A stretch of DNA of 64,000 bases from positions 62,001-126,000 of the forward strand of contig NZ_JAGIXS010000001.1 in the NCBI RefSeq assembly GCF_030014915.1. Direction: 5' to 3'. The notes beneath the pieces were generated by a model. That model was given only the letters and a program-made list of their open reading frames with translations, was not told where the DNA came from and made no database searches. The stretch comes from Pelomonas sp. V22. Lineage in GTDB: Bacteria > Pseudomonadota > Gammaproteobacteria > Burkholderiales > Burkholderiaceae_C. Positions 63,919 to 64,000 of this stretch are shown piece after piece (the stretch's first letter is position 1; each line of letters opens with the position of its first letter). The position numbers and the translations under genes are program-made.

Positions 63919-64000
63919 GGCCTTCGCGCCTCATTGCCTCCACGGCCTGCCGCCAGACCAGCAGCTCGGCTTCGGGCATGCCCTTGGAGGCGGCAAGCCA
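63878..64000 (-). CDS. C-terminal end of a probable periplasmic binding protein (5' end outside window)
   Basis: An open minus-strand frame runs from the window edge to a TGA at 63880-63878, giving 40 residues: WLAASKGMPEAELLVWRQAV and then EAMRREGLIAPVLRRSGLLA. The last part resembles the final helix of family-3 solute-binding proteins. It overlaps the end of the EamA gene by 41 bp on the opposite strand. Too short for a firm call. Confidence 0.45.
   Translation of the reverse strand, partial: WLAASKGMPEAELLVWRQAVEAMRREGLIAPVLRRSGLLA

Overview
The window is about 64 kb of high-GC, gene-dense chromosome. It reads as a betaproteobacterium of the order Burkholderiales (Rubrivivax/Roseateles-like). 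The evidence is the RibD-RibB-RibH-NusB order, ybgC-tolQRA, an Entner-Doudoroff pair (edd-eda), a PilE/FimT/PilW/PilX/PilV minor-pilin cluster and long GC-rich shadow frames antisense to almost every gene. No rRNA, tRNA, insertion sequence, prophage or CRISPR array was seen. Family assignments come from reading motifs, not from database searches.

Layout. 1-3.4 kb: the end of an ABC exporter, then a complete YfiR-YfiN-YfiB cyclic-di-GMP module. 3.5-7.2 kb: a DedA-rhodanese fusion, thyA, folA, a DUF4337 protein and xthA. 7.2-9.6 kb: a PuuB-like FAD oxidase and a MarR regulator, divergent from a thioesterase across a doubled palindromic operator. 9.6-16.7 kb: eda-edd with a HexR-like site, a MocA-like nucleotidyltransferase, pdxH, a TonB receptor with a small secreted partner, and msrA. 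16.8-25.9 kb: a DUF748 giant, ydcF, a five-hairpin RNA candidate, ubiD, a lytic transglycosylase with a long leader, then a ZTP-type riboswitch, glyA and nrdR. 26-30.9 kb: a six-gene type IV minor-pilin operon without pilY1. 30.9-37.9 kb: ribD, a ribB fused to a degenerate GTP cyclohydrolase II domain, ribH, nusB, an aminotransferase and ybgC-tolQRA, tightly packed and often overlapping by 4 bp.

37.9-41.1 kb: a bufferin-type RiPP cluster. A four-cysteine secreted precursor (DUF2282), an MNIO maturase (DUF692), its DUF2063 partner and a DoxX membrane protein stand divergent from an ECF sigma factor and a zinc-finger anti-sigma. 41.1-48.5 kb: a 5-oxoproline utilisation operon (DUF969, DUF979, pcp, pxpA, fused pxpBC and a biotin carboxylase/BCCP protein), divergent from a GntR regulator across a triple half-site operator. 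Because PxpBC is homologous to the carboxyltransferase half of urea carboxylase, the biotin protein suggests a biotin-dependent 5-oxoprolinase. This is the most promising biochemical hypothesis in the window.

48.5-64 kb: an orphan GspE/PilB-type ATPase, a GAF-Fis regulator lacking an AAA+ domain, selD, waaA and a phosphomannomutase. These are followed by two tandem paralogous LytS/LytTR two-component systems, a periplasmic binding protein, an Ada(N)-AraC-AlkA fusion with ogt, an EamA transporter and the 3' end of another probable binding protein.

How the parts work together: one-carbon metabolism (thyA, folA, glyA under a predicted ZTP switch) sits near nucleotide-reduction control (nrdR). 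Envelope functions recur (Tol, waaA, DUF748, lytic transglycosylase, pili). Several small regulons appear self-contained, with regulator, operator and target adjacent (MarR, GntR, ECF sigma).
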